Assembly: GCF_030622045.1 (NCBI RefSeq)
Contig: NZ_CP130886.1
Coordinates: forward strand, 868,001-932,000
Reading direction: 5' to 3'
From: Planctellipticum variicoloris
GTDB taxonomy: Bacteria > Planctomycetota > Planctomycetia > Planctomycetales > Planctomycetaceae
DNA: 64,000 bases
Shown piece by piece: positions 1 through 9,400 of this stretch; positions within the stretch are counted from its first letter, which is position 1; every line of letters starts with the position of its first letter. The position numbers were made by a program, and so were the translations under genes. Under the pieces are notes generated by a model, which was not told the DNA's origin, ran no database searches, and saw nothing but the letters and a program-made list of their open reading frames with translations.

Positions 1-1005
1 GACGTCGAGCCGCTGGTGACGGCGACTCCGAATCAGCCACAGGAAGCAGGGAGCGCCAAGCATCGACGTCACGATTCCCAACGGCAGCTCGCCGCGCGCC
101 CCCAGGATCGTGCGCGCAATCAGGTCGGCAAGCGTCGTCAGCCCCGCGCCGGCGACGAGACTCAGCGGCAGCAGCCGACGCTGATCGGCCCCGACCGCAA
201 GCCGGCAGACGTGCGGCGTCATCAGTCCGACAAATCCGACTGGACCGGCGACCGCAACCGCGGAACCCGTCAGCAGCAGCACCAGCACCGTCGACGCCAC
301 GCGAATCTGAAACGAACGCAGCCCGAGATTCCGTGCGACGTCGTCGCCCAGGCTCAAAATGGTAATCCCCGGCGCCAGCCACCAGGCCCCCGCGAGCCCC
401 GCGACGCAGCACGGCGCGACGGCGACGACCTGATCCCAGGTCACGTTGGTGATTCCGCCGATGGTCCTGTAGAGCATAGTGCTCGACATGCCGTAAGCGA
501 TCACCAGCCCTTGCGTGACCGCCGAAAACAACGCCGAAACGACCGCCCCCGCGAGCGCGATCCGGACCGGCGAGAATCCCCCGGGAGTCAGCGCGGCGAC
601 GCCGAGAACGCAGCCATAGCCGACGGCCGCGCCGACAAACGTCGCAACGATCGAACCGTTGTAGCTCAGTGCCGGCCAGGCGATGAGCGAGATGAGCGAA
701 GCCAGCGCCGCGCCGCCGCTGAGTCCCATGATCGACGGACCGGCCAGCGGATTGCGAGTCACCCCCTGCATCACCGCTCCGGCAACGGCCAGGCTGGCGC
801 CGACCATGAGCGTCAGCAACGAGCGCGGCAGGCGGATATCTCGCAAAATCAGATGCGAATCGCTGTTCACGCCCTGCCCGCGAAGGACGCGGAACACGGT
901 TTCCAGCGGGATCTCCGTCGGCCCGACCAGCAGCGACGCCGCGAAGATCGCCGCAACCAGTCCGACAGCACCGGGCAGAACGAGTCGGTCGCGCCAGTGC
1001 TTCAC
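1..1005 (-). CDS. FecCD-family iron/siderophore (or cobalamin) ABC transporter permease, 3' end cut by window
   Basis: This is an inner-membrane permease subunit of a type II ABC importer for ferric siderophores, heme or B12. The frame stays open for 335 codons to the window edge, and FecCD proteins are about 330-350 aa, so little is missing. It is almost entirely hydrophobic segments, and shows family-typical stretches such as GASLAVAGAVMQGVTRNPLA and GPVGFVGLMTPHVCRL. The start is GTG at 1005-1003, overlapping the TGA of the upstream binding-protein gene as GTGA, a strong sign of translational coupling. The cognate ATPase (FecE/BtuD type) would be expected just beyond the left edge. The substrate cannot be told from the permease alone. 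Confidence 0.9.
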   Translation of the reverse strand, partial: MKHWRDRLVLPGAVGLVAAIFAASLLVGPTEIPLETVFRVLRGQGVNSDSHLILRDIRLPRSLLTLMVGASLAVAGAVMQGVTRNPLAGPSIMGLSGGAALASLISLIAWPALSYNGSIVATFVGAAVGYGCVLGVAALTPGGFSPVRIALAGAVVSALFSAVTQGLVIAYGMSSTMLYRTIGGITNVTWDQVVAVAPCCVAGLAGAWWLAPGITILSLGDDVARNLGLRSFQIRVASTVLVLLLTGSAVAVAGPVGFVGLMTPHVCRLAVGADQRRLLPLSLVAGAGLTTLADLIARTILGARGELPLGIVTSMLGAPCFLWLIRSRRHQRLDV

Positions 1006-2126
1006 GGCAGGGACTCGTTCCGCGCCGCATCAGCCTGCGCATTGACAGTTGCGATCGATTCGGCGGAGACCAGCCGGAGGACGTCGTCGATTCCGCGCGC
1101 ACGTCCCAGAATGCCGGAGTCGCTCCAGTGCCGCCACTTCGGAACCGCCAGCGTGCACTCGTTCCTGATCGCCGGCACGCGACTCCATACAAAACTCTTG
1201 CGGAGGACATCGTAGGTTCGACGCCCTTCCCCGTTCCCCGAAACCGCGACCAGCAGGTAGTCCGCATCAAACCGGAGCAATTGCTCCGGTGAGATCGTCG
1301 AACTCCACGTGCGGTTGCGGACCAGATCGGGTCGTTTCATCTGCAGGTCGCCGTAGAGCAGCGGACTGACGTGATTCTGATCTCCAAACAGGCGGTAAAT
1401 GCGCGGTCGAACGGCCATCATCGCCATCGTCCGGGAACCGACGATCGGATGCAGGACGGCGTTGGCCGCGCTGACCTTGGCGTTGTACCAGGCCAGTCGG
1501 GCTTCCGCCTGCCGACGTCGCCCGACGACCACGCCCACGTCGAGCAATCGCTGACGGTAGTTCACGAGATGGTCGAGCAACACGACCACGGGAGCGATCT
1601 GCGACAACTGCAGATACGTCTGGCGGCTGGTGTTCCGCGTGATGATCAGGTCGGGCCGGACACGGACCACCGCTTCCAGATTCGGCAAGTGTGCTCCGTA
1701 GACGTTCGGGATCCACGGCACATCCGCCAGCGGCTCCGCCAGGTAGTCCGGAAAATTGCCGTCATTGATGGAATGCGCCACCGGCTTCAATCCGATCGCC
1801 AGCAGCTCGTCGGCGGCGGATAAGGCGCAAACTCGCTGAGGGCTGGCCGGTACGCGGGTCGTTCCGGCGGCATGGCGAATGACGCGGTATCCGGGACCTT
1901 CTTCAACAACCTCAACCGGATGACTTCCCGTACCGGGGAGGCCGGCCTCTGCGCCGTTCGCCCGAGGAATTCGGATGACCGCCGCGTCAACGGCAGAGCC
2001 GGCGGTCGCAGTCGCAAGATAGATCAGAGCCGCCGAACACATCACGGCGCTCCCCGCAAGCCCGACGCGTCTGGCGTGCAGGAGCCTCTCCATCCGGACG
2101 AACTCAAGGGAACGATGTCGTGGCAT
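1002..2126 (-). CDS. ABC transporter substrate-binding protein, FecB/FhuD/BtuF type (TroA fold)
   Basis: This is the extracytoplasmic binding protein of an iron-siderophore or cobalamin importer. Residues 1-50 carry a basic N-terminus and one hydrophobic segment (signal peptide or anchor); a clear lipobox is not visible. The mature part has the class III pattern: PQRVCALSAADELLAIGLKP, then a segment ending LEAVVRVRPDLIITRNTS, and late in the protein a region FDADYLLVAVSG. The length of 374 aa is slightly above the family norm because of the N-terminal extension. An alternative start is Met12 at 2093; neither start has a strong Shine-Dalgarno sequence. It is coupled to the downstream permease by a 4-bp overlap and lies downstream of two lipoproteins and a DUF1559 gene on the same strand. 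Confidence 0.88.
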   Translation of the reverse strand: MPRHRSLEFVRMERLLHARRVGLAGSAVMCSAALIYLATATAGSAVDAAVIRIPRANGAEAGLPGTGSHPVEVVEEGPGYRVIRHAAGTTRVPASPQRVCALSAADELLAIGLKPVAHSINDGNFPDYLAEPLADVPWIPNVYGAHLPNLEAVVRVRPDLIITRNTSRQTYLQLSQIAPVVVLLDHLVNYRQRLLDVGVVVGRRRQAEARLAWYNAKVSAANAVLHPIVGSRTMAMMAVRPRIYRLFGDQNHVSPLLYGDLQMKRPDLVRNRTWSSTISPEQLLRFDADYLLVAVSGNGEGRRTYDVLRKSFVWSRVPAIRNECTLAVPKWRHWSDSGILGRARGIDDVLRLVSAESIATVNAQADAARNESLP

Positions 2127-2215
2127 TCAATCGCAATTTCTGGTGACTTCGCCTGCAAGACTCGACAGGAGCAGCGCCCCCGCGACGTCGACGGCCGGAC
2201 GCCCCGACCGTCACG

Positions 2216-2671
2216 TCAGTCGAGTTCGAAGGATTCCAGCGAGGTCTCCGGCCCCGTAACCTGGACTCGAATCTTCGACGTTGCCGGATCGTTGTAGCGC
2301 AGCCCCAGCCGATCGGGAGGCAGGTCGGAGTTTTCATCGTTCGGATCAGGCTTACCGGTTCGTTTTCCGGGCCAGTAAATCGTCACCGCATACTCTCCCT
2401 CCGGTGCGCCGTCATCCGTCTGGTAGGTCGTGAGCTGAAATCTGCCGTTCTCATTCACGGTGCCGCGAGAACGGATCATGTCGAACCGCCCCGTCTGAAT
2501 GGGCAGCGGGTGAAACATCACGACCGCCCCCTTCGCGGCCTCGCCGTCGACAAAGACCGACCCGGTCACCGGGTACACCGGCTTCAGGTCGGGACCGTTC
2601 GAACCGCAACCGGCGACCAGGGGCGTCAGAAAAACGAGAGTGCGACCGAGCTCTCGAAAGCAATTTGTCAT
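2216..2671 (-). CDS. small planctomycete lipoprotein with transthyretin-like (carboxypeptidase regulatory-like) fold
   Basis: The 151-aa product has a lipoprotein signal with lipobox LVAGC (Cys22), so it should be a membrane-anchored extracytoplasmic protein. After the Cys it reads YPVTGSVFVDGEAAKGAVVM, then GTVNENGRFQLTTYQTDDGAPEGEYAVTIYW (split here as motifs GTVNENGRFQL and APEGEYAVTIYW), which is the beta-sandwich pattern common in planctomycete carboxypeptidase-regulatory-like lipoproteins. Such genes very often lie next to DUF1559 genes, as here, with 40 bp between them. A GGGGA Shine-Dalgarno-like sequence precedes ATG 2671. The function is not known. A role in the surface structure made with the pseudopilin is inference from context. 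Confidence 0.82.
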   Translation of the reverse strand: MTNCFRELGRTLVFLTPLVAGCGSNGPDLKPVYPVTGSVFVDGEAAKGAVVMFHPLPIQTGRFDMIRSRGTVNENGRFQLTTYQTDDGAPEGEYAVTIYWPGKRTGKPDPNDENSDLPPDRLGLRYNDPATSKIRVQVTGPETSLESFELD

Positions 2672-2711
2672 GAAGTCCCCAAGCGTGCGATGTGGAACGG
2701 AATGGGAGCGA

Positions 2712-3638
2712 TCAGTAGTCGTTGATCGTCACCACTTCGCCGCCGGCGCGAGTCGTCAGATCGATCAGCGTATACACATTGAGCCCCTCGCCGAGCGAGC
2801 GCACCGAACCGTCGCCAAAGCAGATGTTCGCCATCTGCGAGTGAAATGCGTAAATGCCGCGCCAGTTGGTGCAGTTGACGGCGCACGGCCCCGGGAAGGC
2901 CAGTCCGTCCATCGTGTGCCCGTGGATCTGGGTCTTATTATCCCGCCCTGCCCAGACGCCATAGGCCGACTGATTCACCGAAGTCGGGGCCGTCGAGCCG
3001 ATCGTTCCCAGTCGCTTCCCGCGCACCCAGAACTCCGGTCGCCCGGCGTCTTCGACGATCATGATCGTGTTGGTAAGCCCGTCGGTGCACTCGGCGAAAC
3101 GAATCGGCTTGTCATTGCTGAACAGCCCTCCCCGGTTGAGCGTCGCCGGAACCCCCAGTCCGACGACCGCCGAACTGTCGACTCCGTCGGACGAGGAATA
3201 GTCGGTGCAGGCTGCGTCGGTCCAGTTCTGACCGTTGGTCGTCGCCCCGGTCGACGTCCGCGGATTGGGCGCCGAAGGGCACTGAAACACCGCTAACTGC
3301 CGGCTGTAGACCGGCTGATTGCTCGGATCGAACCATTCCCCTTCGTCGCGGTACATCTCGGCCAGGGCGGGCTGCTCCAGATACGGCAACAGCCGAAAGT
3401 TCCACCCGTGACGGGCGCCGACGGGATTCGTACCGTTCGGCGGAATGCCGTTGTAGACGCTCTCGTAGTTATGGATCGCCAGGCCGATCTGCTTGAGATT
3501 GTTCCGGCACTGCGTCCGCCGCGCCGCTTCGCGCGCCTGCTGCACCGCAGGCAGGAGCAGGCCAATCAGAATGGCGATGATCGCAATCACGACCAGCAGC
3601 TCGATCAGCGTAAATGCGCGACGATCAGGTGAGGACAT
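2712..3638 (-). CDS. DUF1559 domain protein with prepilin-type N-terminus and H-X9-DG signature
   Basis: The 308-aa product starts [17 protein letters not shown], a type IV prepilin-like methylation/cleavage motif with Ala in place of the usual Gly before the conserved Phe. A hydrophobic helix follows and then the typical [20 protein letters not shown] segment. Near the C-terminus, [18 protein letters not shown] has the His-X9-Asp-Gly signature of planctomycete DUF1559 proteins. The frame is open another 65 codons upstream, but ATG 3638 gives the conserved start and has a GAGAG Shine-Dalgarno-like stretch. DUF1559 proteins are exported pseudopilin-like proteins hugely expanded in planctomycetes, and their role is unproven. 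Here the gene sits between two lipoproteins, upstream of an iron-type ABC importer. Confidence 0.95.
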   Translation of the reverse strand: MSSPDRRAFTLIELLVVIAIIAILIGLLLPAVQQAREAARRTQCRNNLKQIGLAIHNYESVYNGIPPNGTNPVGARHGWNFRLLPYLEQPALAEMYRDEGEWFDPSNQPVYSRQLAVFQCPSAPNPRTSTGATTNGQNWTDAACTDYSSSDGVDSSAVVGLGVPATLNRGGLFSNDKPIRFAECTDGLTNTIMIVEDAGRPEFWVRGKRLGTIGSTAPTSVNQSAYGVWAGRDNKTQIHGHTMDGLAFPGPCAVNCTNWRGIYAFHSQMANICFGDGSVRSLGEGLNVYTLIDLTTRAGGEVVTINDY

Positions 3639-3694
3639 GGAACTCTCGGACGAGGAAGTTGGAATCGATCGGGATGCTGCCGCGGCGCGGCCCC

Positions 3695-3958
3695 TCATGG
3701 CTCGCCTCGCTCGGCAATTCGGCGGATCACCCCGGCGGCGCATTCGGGGTTGCAGGTCAGGAACTCCACATTGTCCACCACAATCAAATTGCCCGGCTGA
3801 ACTTCGGCCAGCGACTTGCCGCAATGAGCGCACATGCCCGGACGACCGACGGAAGTCGTGACGGCGACTTCCGGAGTTTCAACCTGGGCACAACCGGACG
3901 ACGCGAGAATCGATCCCATCAGCAGACCGGCCGCCGTTCCGCGGAATCCCATCTCCAC
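3695..3958 (-). CDS. small lipoprotein with CxxC and CxxxC cysteine pairs (possible metal site)
   Basis: The 87-aa product has a hydrophobic signal ending in LASSGC (lipobox Cys23). The mature part contains [11 protein letters not shown] and then [16 protein letters not shown], so two cysteine pairs could bind a metal, a small zinc-ribbon or YHS-like arrangement. No enzyme motif is seen. Met3 is an alternative start. It is the first gene of a same-strand run (DUF1559, lipoprotein, binding protein, FecCD permease) and lies 56 bp from the DUF1559 start. A part in extracytoplasmic metal handling is an inference from the cysteines and the context only. Confidence 0.75.
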   Translation of the reverse strand: MEMGFRGTAAGLLMGSILASSGCAQVETPEVAVTTSVGRPGMCAHCGKSLAEVQPGNLIVVDNVEFLTCNPECAAGVIRRIAERGEP

Positions 3959-4281
3959 CCTCTCAACCGCCGTGCGAGCAACATGCCTCCTGGCGAATCT
4001 GCCATACGCAACAGCCGTGCCGGTGCGATGTTCTCCGCGCTCATTACGCGGACGGCATCACCCCTGCCGCAGTTGGTCCAGTCGCGAAAAATCGCGAACT
4101 GCCGGAATGTTCTGGCCGCCGACGGCCAGGAGACGCGTCGTCGCAGGAGCCGGCGGACCGGCCACGGCGATGACGCTGCAGCATGGCGTGTCTTGAGCCG
4201 CGACGAAGAAAGCTTCGCCGGCGCGGCGAAACCCTCACCGCCACAGACGGGCTGCCTGGGCACGGATCGCCAATGGCACCC
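3959..4281. other. intergenic stretch of about 320 bp, no supported gene
   Basis: This lies between csaA and the first lipoprotein of the iron operon, both on the minus strand. Open frames exist on both strands, but their translations are Arg/Ser/Ala-rich without any recognisable domain, signal or Shine-Dalgarno sequence. It probably holds the promoter of the lipoprotein-DUF1559-importer run, but I cannot point to a convincing -35/-10 pair. Confidence 0.5.
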
Positions 4282-4620
4282 TCACCCCAGCTTCACCCCG
4301 TTCGGCACCGGTTGATCCGGAACGGCGAGGACCACCGCGCCGTCGGCGCGATAAAAGCCCGTCAGCAGGAATTCCGACCGCACCGGACCGATCTGCTTCG
4401 GCGGGAAGTTCAGCACACCCAGGATCTGCCGGCCGAGCAGGGCCTCCTTCGAGTACAGCGCAGTCACCTGCGCACTGGTCTGCCGAACGCCAATCTCCGG
4501 CCCGAAGTCGACTCTGATCCGGTAAGCCGGCTTGCGAGCCTCTGGAAAGTCCGCCACCTCGACAATCGTGCCGACGCGAAGCTCGACCTGCTCGAATTGA
4601 TGCCAGTCGATGGTGGACAT
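4282..4620 (-). CDS. csaA: CsaA-type tRNA-binding-domain protein (chaperone/export-associated)
   Basis: The 112-aa product is a stand-alone OB-fold tRNA-binding domain. It reads [32 protein letters not shown], then [11 protein letters not shown] and [20 protein letters not shown], which closely follows the CsaA family (about 110 aa). In Bacillus, CsaA is a homodimeric protein with chaperone and SecA/preprotein-binding activity. ATG 4620 (MSTIDWHQF) gives the family-length protein; a longer in-frame start at 4662 adds 14 residues without conservation. The gene is monocistronic here and divergent from the metal-efflux genes. Confidence 0.93.
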   Translation of the reverse strand: MSTIDWHQFEQVELRVGTIVEVADFPEARKPAYRIRVDFGPEIGVRQTSAQVTALYSKEALLGRQILGVLNFPPKQIGPVRSEFLLTGFYRADGAVVLAVPDQPVPNGVKLG

Positions 4621-4940
4621 GCGGTTGCTCCCGGCGGGTGGCAGAACTGCCGTCGGACACACAAATCGACCGCGGAGTTCGTCGGCTCCATTGGCCGGCG
4701 CGCCAGACCGACGGTCTCCGAGACGGAACGGCTGACCGCTACGCCGGCGATCATCCGCAACAATCTATGCACACAAGACTTATGGCACGCCCGCCCCGCC
4801 GTGGTCCGTCGCTGGGCGTCATTGGCCCCCTCGGCCCGATTGCGCTCCTCAGGCAATTTGTGAGCTAGAGTTCCGGTGATCGTGGACGACATCAACGGTT
4901 CAAGATGTCTGCGATCCCGGTTTGACAGGGTTTTCGGGCC
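4621..4940. other. divergent intergenic region between csaA and the RND efflux genes, no supported gene
   Basis: About 320 bp must contain promoters for csaA (leftward) and the RND adaptor (rightward). I see no gene with a plausible translation and no clear palindrome of the kind expected for a MerR- or CopY-type metal regulator. The control of the efflux operon is therefore not visible. Confidence 0.45.
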
Positions 4941-6338
4941 ATGAAACTGACTGCGAATACGGTCGCGACGCTGCGACAGCGTCTGGCCGCGCTCTTGACG
5001 GTCCTCGGTTTGTCCTCCGTCGGATATGCCGGCCACTCCAGCCACTGGACGTTTCACTGGAACGACGGCGCGCACGCGCATGCCGGCCCGTCCCATCCGG
5101 ACGACGGGGCGGTTCGTAAGAAGTCGTTGACCGAAGAATACGGCGAACGCCCCATCTCGCACCGGACCCCCGACGGCAAGTTCCGCATCTCCTTCCCCAC
5201 CTCCGACGCCATCGCCCGCGCCGGCGTTACTCTGGCCAGCATCGAAGACCGCGCCCTCACCGAACGCGTCGCCGCCAACGGCGAAGTCGCCTACGACGAA
5301 CGCTACGTAGCCCAGTTATCAACACGCGTCCAGGGAACCGTCTGGAGAGTCCTGAAACACCACGGCCAGGAGGTCCGCAAGCGGGAGATTCTGGCGCTCG
5401 TGGAATCGGAAGAAGTCGGCCGGCTCAAGGCCGAGTTCCTGAACGGCCTCGTGACGATGGAAGTCCGCGCCGAGCTGGCCTCCAACCTGGAACGCGTCAA
5501 AGACGCAGTGACCGGCCGACAGATTCGCGAGGCTCAGGCCGCCCTTCGCGAAGCAAGAATTCGCCTGCTGAACTGCGAGCAAGCCCTCGTCAATCTGGGT
5601 TTCGAGCTGACCGTAGACGATTTTATCCCCCTCAACGACACGCAGCGGATGCTGAAGATCCGCACGCTCGGAGTTCCACCCGATCTGATCGCCGAACTCA
5701 ATCCGGAACGAATCACCTCCAATCTGCTCCCGTTGTTCGCCCCCTTCGACGGAGTCATCATCGGTCATTCCGTGGTCGTCGGCGAAGTGGTCGACCCGAT
5801 GCAGGCGACGTTTGAAATCGCCGACACCCGCAGAATGTGGCTCACGCTCGATCTGGGCAAAGAGAGCGCCGGACGCGTCGCGGTCGGGCAGGCGCTTCGT
5901 TTCGAAGTCCTGGGCCTCCCGCAACCGATCGAGAGCCGGATCACCTGGATCAGCACCGAAGTCGACAAGGAAACCCGCACGCTCAAAGTCCGCGCCGATG
6001 TCGACAACCCTCTCGTCACCGATCCGATCACCGGGGAGCCACGCGGCCGACTGCTTCGGGCGCAGACGTTCGGAACAGGACGAATCTCGCTGGTGGAAAA
6101 CATGGCGGCGCGCGTCGTGCCTAGGAGCTGCGTGCAATGGGACGGCGATCAGCACGTCCTCTTTGTGCAGGTCAACGATCATTCCTTTGACTGCGTCCCG
6201 GTGACGCTCGGAATCACCAGTAACGATTTTACCGAAGTTCACGGAGACCTGCCGACCGCTGCCCGAGTCGTAAACGGCGGCAGCCACGCGTTAAAGTCGG
6301 CACTGGTGTTCTCCCGGATGGAAACGACTGCCAACTGA
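4941..6338 (+). CDS. RND efflux periplasmic adaptor subunit, CusB/CzcB-like (HlyD/MFP family)
   Basis: This is the membrane-fusion/adaptor subunit of a heavy-metal RND pump, acting in the periplasm. The 465-aa protein has a signal peptide (about residues 1-30) followed by a His-rich stretch with six His between residues 32 and 52, a likely metal-binding N-terminus. The MFP core follows: VAANGEVAYDERYVAQLSTR and TVWRVLKHHGQEVRKREILA (barrel-sandwich/lipoyl half), an alpha-hairpin around residues 150-215, then FAPFDGVIIGHSVVVGEVVD and a beta-barrel region through GRISLVENMAARVVPRSCV. It directly precedes the CusA/CzcA-like pump. No outer-membrane TolC-type gene is present on either side in this window. 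The metal specificity is not determinable by eye. Confidence 0.93.
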   Translation: MKLTANTVATLRQRLAALLTVLGLSSVGYAGHSSHWTFHWNDGAHAHAGPSHPDDGAVRKKSLTEEYGERPISHRTPDGKFRISFPTSDAIARAGVTLASIEDRALTERVAANGEVAYDERYVAQLSTRVQGTVWRVLKHHGQEVRKREILALVESEEVGRLKAEFLNGLVTMEVRAELASNLERVKDAVTGRQIREAQAALREARIRLLNCEQALVNLGFELTVDDFIPLNDTQRMLKIRTLGVPPDLIAELNPERITSNLLPLFAPFDGVIIGHSVVVGEVVDPMQATFEIADTRRMWLTLDLGKESAGRVAVGQALRFEVLGLPQPIESRITWISTEVDKETRTLKVRADVDNPLVTDPITGEPRGRLLRAQTFGTGRISLVENMAARVVPRSCVQWDGDQHVLFVQVNDHSFDCVPVTLGITSNDFTEVHGDLPTAARVVNGGSHALKSALVFSRMETTAN

Positions 6339-6476
6339 TTGCCGCATCCCGGCCGGTCGATAGATCAGACGTCGGAACGCTGCCGGACCCGGTCCGTCGA
6401 CCCGACCCGTTCCGGAACGAATTCCCCGAGCCGGCGGCCGTTCTCGCCCCGCGCCGTGACAAGAGGACGCCGGCGA

Positions 6477-9400
6477 ATGCTGGTCGCATTAATCGAATGG
6501 GCCCTGCAACGCCGCGGCGCTGTCGCGGCCTGCGCCATCGCCGTCTGCGCAGCCGGCTACTGGTCTGCCGGCCAACTGCGAGTGGATGCCTTCCCCGACA
6601 CCACGCCGATCCAGGTGCAGATCAACTCCCTGGCCCCGGGCCTCGTGGCCGACGAGATCGAACGTCAGATCACCTTTCCCATCGAACTGTCGATGGGAGG
6701 CCTGCCGGGCCTGGAATCCTTGCGGTCGGTTTCCCAGTTCGGTCTGTCGGTCGTCATCGTGACGTTCAAGGACGGCACCGACATCTTCTTCGCCCGCCAG
6801 CTCATCAACGAACGCCTGCAGACGGTGGATCTCCCGCCGGGACTCCCCAAACCGGAGATGGGTCCCGTTTCGACCGGGCTGGGCGAAGTCTTCCACTACC
6901 TGCTGATCCCCGACGGTCAGAGTCTGACGGATATCAAAACCTATCAGGACTGGACCCTCAAGCCGGAACTGCGGACGGTGGCCGGCATCGCCGAGGTCAA
7001 CGCCTGGGGCGGGATGAACAAGCAGTACCAGATCCGGATCGACCCCGGTCGCCTGCAGAAGTATGACCTCACGCTCGACCAGGTGGTCCAGGCGATTCCG
7101 CGGAACAACCTCAACGTCGGCGGCGGCAGCATCCTCGCGGGAGGCGACGCAATCCTGGTCCACGGCGTCGGCCGGACCGTCAACACCGAACAGATCGGCG
7201 ACATCGTCCTGAAAGCCCAGGACGGCGTCCCGGTCCGTGTCAAAGACGTGGCGGAAGTCACCATCGGACACGAACAGCGACGCGGCGTCGTCACCGCCAA
7301 CGGCAAAGGCGAAGTCGTCCTGGGCCTCGGCTTCATGCTGATGGGCGAGAACAGCTACTCGGTCACCACTCGCATGCGGGAAAAGTTTGCCGCACTGCAG
7401 TCCGAGCTGCCCGAGGGCATCCAGGCCGAGGTGGTCTACGACCGCACCCGGCTGGTCGACCAGGTCATCGCCACCGTCCGCACCAACCTGCTGGAAGGCG
7501 CGTTTCTGGTTGTCGTGATCCTGTACCTCCTCCTGGGAAGCCTGCGGGCCGGGCTGATCGCGGCCACGGCGATTCCGCTGTCGATGATGTTCGGCTTCTG
7601 CGGCATGAACCAGGCGATGATCGCGGCTTCGCTGCTGAGCCTCGGCGCCATCGACTTCGGCATCGTCGTCGACAGCTCCGTCGTCGTCATCGAAAGCATC
7701 ATCCGCAAACTGGGACATCACGGCGAAGTGTCGGGGCCGGAACGCCTGCGACTGATCCGCGAAGCCACCGCCGAAGTCCGCAAGCCGGCCTGCTTCGGCC
7801 AGCTCATCATCATGATCGTCTATATCCCCATCCTCTCGCTGGAAGGGGTGGAAGGCAAAATGTTCCGTCCGATGGCGTGGACGGTGATCTTCATTCTGAT
7901 CGGTTCGCTGATCGTCTCGCTGACCGTCACGCCAGTCCTGGCGAGCTGGCTGCTGCCGAAAAAAGTCGAAGAAAAGGACGTCTGGCTGGTCCGGCTCGCC
8001 CAATGGATCTACCGGCCGTTTCTGGCGATGGCCCTGCAGGCGCGCTGGCTGGTGATCGGCCTCGCCCTCGCGATCCTGATCGCAACCGGCTACAGCGCCT
8101 CCCGGATGGGCTCGGAGTTCGTCCCCCGGCTCTCCGAGGGAGACCTGGTCCTGGGAATTCTGCGGGCGCCGGGAACGAGCCTCGAAGCCTCGGCCGCAGT
8201 CAACACGCAGATGGAAAAGTTGATCCTCCAGCAGTTTCCCGACGAAGTCTCTCACGTCTGGAGCCGGGTCGGTACGCCCGAAGTGGCCACCGATGCGGGA
8301 GCCGTCGAGGCGACCGATATGTTTATCGCCCTCAAACCGCGCAGCGGATGGACCCGCGCCCGGACCCAGGCCGGGCTGGTCGAAGTGATGGCCCAGTTTG
8401 TTGACGAATATCCGGGGCAGATCGTCTGGTTCACGCAACCGATCGAACAGCGCATCAACGAAATGGTGTCCGGCGTGCGGGCCGACATCGCCCTCAAAGT
8501 CTTTGGCCAGGACCTCGACGCCCTCGTCCAGAAAGCCAACGAACTGCAGACGGTCCTGAAGGGAATCCCGGGAGCGGCCGACGTCTCGGCGGAACAGATC
8601 AACGGCCAGCCGATTCTGCGAATCGCCATCCGCCAGGACGAAATCGCCCGCTACGGCATCGCCGCCGCCGATGTGCTCGATGTTGTCGAATCCGTCGGCG
8701 GCAAAGCCGTCGGACAGATCGTCGAGGGACAGTTGCGGTTCCCGATCGTCGTCCGGCTGCCCGACAATCTGCGAGACGGCCCGGACGCCCTCAAGCAGGT
8801 GCAGCTCCAGGCCCCGGGCGGCGAACGGCTCCCGCTCTCCCGACTGGCGGACATTGAGTTGATCTCCGGACCGAAGCTGGTGACGCGGGAATGGAGCCGC
8901 CGCCGGATCGTCGTCCAGAGCAACGTCCGCGGTCGCGACGTCGGCAGCTTTGTGGCCGATGCCCAGAAGCAGATTGCCGAGAAAGTCGACCTGCCGCCGG
9001 ATCAGTTCCGCCTCGAATGGGGCGGCCAGTTCGAAAACATGCAGCGGGCCCAGGCCCGGCTGACGATCGTCGTGCCGCTGGCTCTCGGGCTGATCCTCGT
9101 GCTGCTCTATCTGACGTACCGAAATGTGACCGATGCGCTGCTGCTGTTCGTCAGCGTGCCGTTTGCCTGCGTCGGCGGCGTCTGGTTCCTGCTGGCTCGG
9201 GAAATGCCCCTTTCGATTTCCTCGGCGGTCGGCTTCATCACCCTCTCGGGCGTGTCGGTCCTCAACGGGATGGTCCTGGCGTCGGCGCTGCGGGAGCGCC
9301 TCGCGGTCGATCCCGACCCCGCAGCCGCCCTCGCCCATACGGCCCACTCCTGTCTGCGGACGATCATCATGACGGCGCTGGTCGCGAGCCTGGGCTTCGT

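Noticed and set aside
6339-6476. N-terminal extension of the RND pump from a TTG
   Set aside because: The extra 46 residues are Arg/Ser/Pro-rich and not conserved. ATG 6477 has a good Shine-Dalgarno sequence and starts at the expected TM1.
6489-9347. Minus-strand open frame of about 950 codons antisense to the RND pump
   Set aside because: Same reason: it mirrors the pump coding sequence, has no recognisable features, and would be an overlapping gene of extreme size without support.
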